In this document: piece after piece, positions 22,690-23,558 of the stretch
Layout of the letters: every line of letters starts with the position of its first letter
How positions within the stretch are numbered: the first letter of the stretch is position 1
Assembly: GCA_031411575.1 (NCBI GenBank)
Contig: JANOBJ010000176.1
Coordinates: 1-23,558, forward strand
Reading direction: 5' to 3'
DNA from: JANOBJ01 sp031411575
GTDB lineage: Bacteria > Pseudomonadota > Gammaproteobacteria > Burkholderiales > Burkholderiaceae_C
Length of the DNA: 23,558 nucleotides
The notes under the pieces: model-generated
Databases searched by the model: none
The model's input: the letters and a program-made list of their open reading frames with translations, nothing else
Told to the model about the DNA's origin: nothing
Position numbers and translations under genes: made by a program

Positions 22690-23558
22690 ATGATTACCGA
22701 ACTTGAATTCAAAAGCCTTGCCACGCAGGGCTACAACCGCATTCCGCTGATGGCCGAAGCCTTCGCGGACCTGGAAACTCCACTCTCGCTGTACCTCAAG
22801 CTCGCCTTCTCCAAAGCCGGCGGCAAGGACGCGGGTGCGCCGCATTCGCCGCTCTCCGGCGGGGGCCAGGGCGCCTACAGCTTCCTGCTGGAGTCCGTGG
22901 TGGGGGGCGAGCGCTTTGGCCGTTACAGCTTCATCGGCCTGCCGGCCAATACCCTGGTCCGCGCCAGCGGTTTTGGGGCCGATGCCAAAACCGAGGTGGT
23001 GAAAGACGGCGTGGTGGTGGAAACCGTCGGCGGCAACCCGCTGGACTTCATCGCGGCCTATCAGCAACGCTTCAAGGTGGCGCTGCGGCCCGGCCTGCCG
23101 CGCTTTTGTGGTGGCTTGGCGGGCTATTTTGGCTACGACACGGTGCGCCACATCGAGAAAAAGCTCCAAAAGACCTGCCCGCCCGACACCCTGGGCTGCC
23201 CCGACATCCTGCTGCTGCAGTGCGAAGAACTGGCCGTCATCGACAACCTGTCGGGCAAGCTGTACCTGATCGTCTACGCCGACCCGGCCGCGCCCGAGGC
23301 CTATGCCAATGCCAAGAAGCGCCTGCGTGAACTGAAAGAGCAGCTCAAATATTCCGTCAGCGCGCCGGCCATCAAGCCGAGCCAGAGCTTCCCGGCCGAG
23401 CGCGACTTCGCCAAGGCCGACTACATCGCCGCCGTCGAGCGCGCGAAGGAACTGATCGCCGCCGGCGACTTCATGCAGGTGCAGGTGGGCCAGCGCATCC
23501 AGAAACGCTACACCGAGTCGCCGCTGAGCCTGTACCGCGCGCTGCGCTCGCTCAACCC
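22690..23558 (+). CDS. trpE: Anthranilate synthase component I, 3'-truncated by the window edge
   Basis: TrpE with TrpG converts chorismate and glutamine to anthranilate, the first step of tryptophan synthesis. The first 289 codons are present: an N-terminal regulatory segment with LLESVVGGERFGRYSFIGLP (the SVV part corresponds to the LLES feedback motif), FCGGLAGYFGYDTVRHIE, PDILLLQCEELAVIDN, and the start of the chorismate-binding domain FAKADYIAAVERAKELI and GDFMQVQVGQRI. ATG 22690 has GGAGG at 22676-22680. A polar insert of roughly 18 residues (AGGKDAGAPHSPLSGGGQ) sits between KLAFS and AYSFLLES. It is likely regulated by the upstream leader peptide and hairpins. Confidence 0.96.
   Translation, partial: MITELEFKSLATQGYNRIPLMAEAFADLETPLSLYLKLAFSKAGGKDAGAPHSPLSGGGQGAYSFLLESVVGGERFGRYSFIGLPANTLVRASGFGADAKTEVVKDGVVVETVGGNPLDFIAAYQQRFKVALRPGLPRFCGGLAGYFGYDTVRHIEKKLQKTCPPDTLGCPDILLLQCEELAVIDNLSGKLYLIVYADPAAPEAYANAKKRLRELKEQLKYSVSAPAIKPSQSFPAERDFAKADYIAAVERAKELIAAGDFMQVQVGQRIQKRYTESPLSLYRALRSLN

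Overview
The window looks like chromosome of a betaproteobacterium of the order Burkholderiales, most likely family Comamonadaceae (relatives of Polaromonas, Rhodoferax, Variovorax and Acidovorax). This rests on the high GC content, on the gene order apaG / rpe / gph / trpE and thiL / pgpA / pncC, and on two kinds of short repeat that I associate with this family: a GC-rich repeat (positions 22-92 and 20078-20221) and an AT-rich palindrome with core GCTAT...ATAGC (six places). The genus cannot be fixed from the sequence alone. I found no rRNA, tRNA, insertion sequence, phage gene or CRISPR array.

Layout. 93-3335 (+): rpoN (sigma-54), an RlmL-type rRNA methyltransferase and a PIN-domain protein, closely packed. 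3337-4963 (-): a membrane-anchored, FMN-binding glutamate synthase-like protein broken by a frameshift. 5276-10211 (+): four overlapping or nearly abutting genes for a methyltransferase, a six-helix histidine kinase, a receiver-kinase hybrid and a receiver protein. Their order and domains match phcB-phcS-phcR-phcQ, the 3-hydroxy fatty acid methyl ester quorum-sensing operon of Ralstonia solanacearum. The operon ends in a clear intrinsic terminator. 10387-14308: housekeeping genes pncC, pgpA and thiL (-), with a LysR regulator (-), a small unknown gene (+) and a tautomerase (+) lying between pgpA and thiL. 14351-19300 (-): a carboxylate-amine ligase, a cation:proton antiporter, a large membrane protein of the so-called Gcr 'site-specific recombinase' family, and apaG. 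19371-20896 (+): rpe and gph. 20923-22326 (-): two tandem paralogous exported chalcone-isomerase-like proteins. 22475-23558 (+): the start of the trp operon, with a leader peptide carrying two Trp codons, hairpins, and trpE, which runs off the right edge.

The most interesting features are (1) the complete phc-type cell-density signalling operon with an inverted repeat in its leader; (2) the AT-rich palindrome family, which occurs between genes and also in frame inside rpoN, thiL and gph; (3) an attenuation-type trp leader that may be nearly leaderless; and (4) two reading-frame anomalies, namely the glutamate synthase frameshift and the absence of a usable rpoN start codon, which could be real or sequencing errors.
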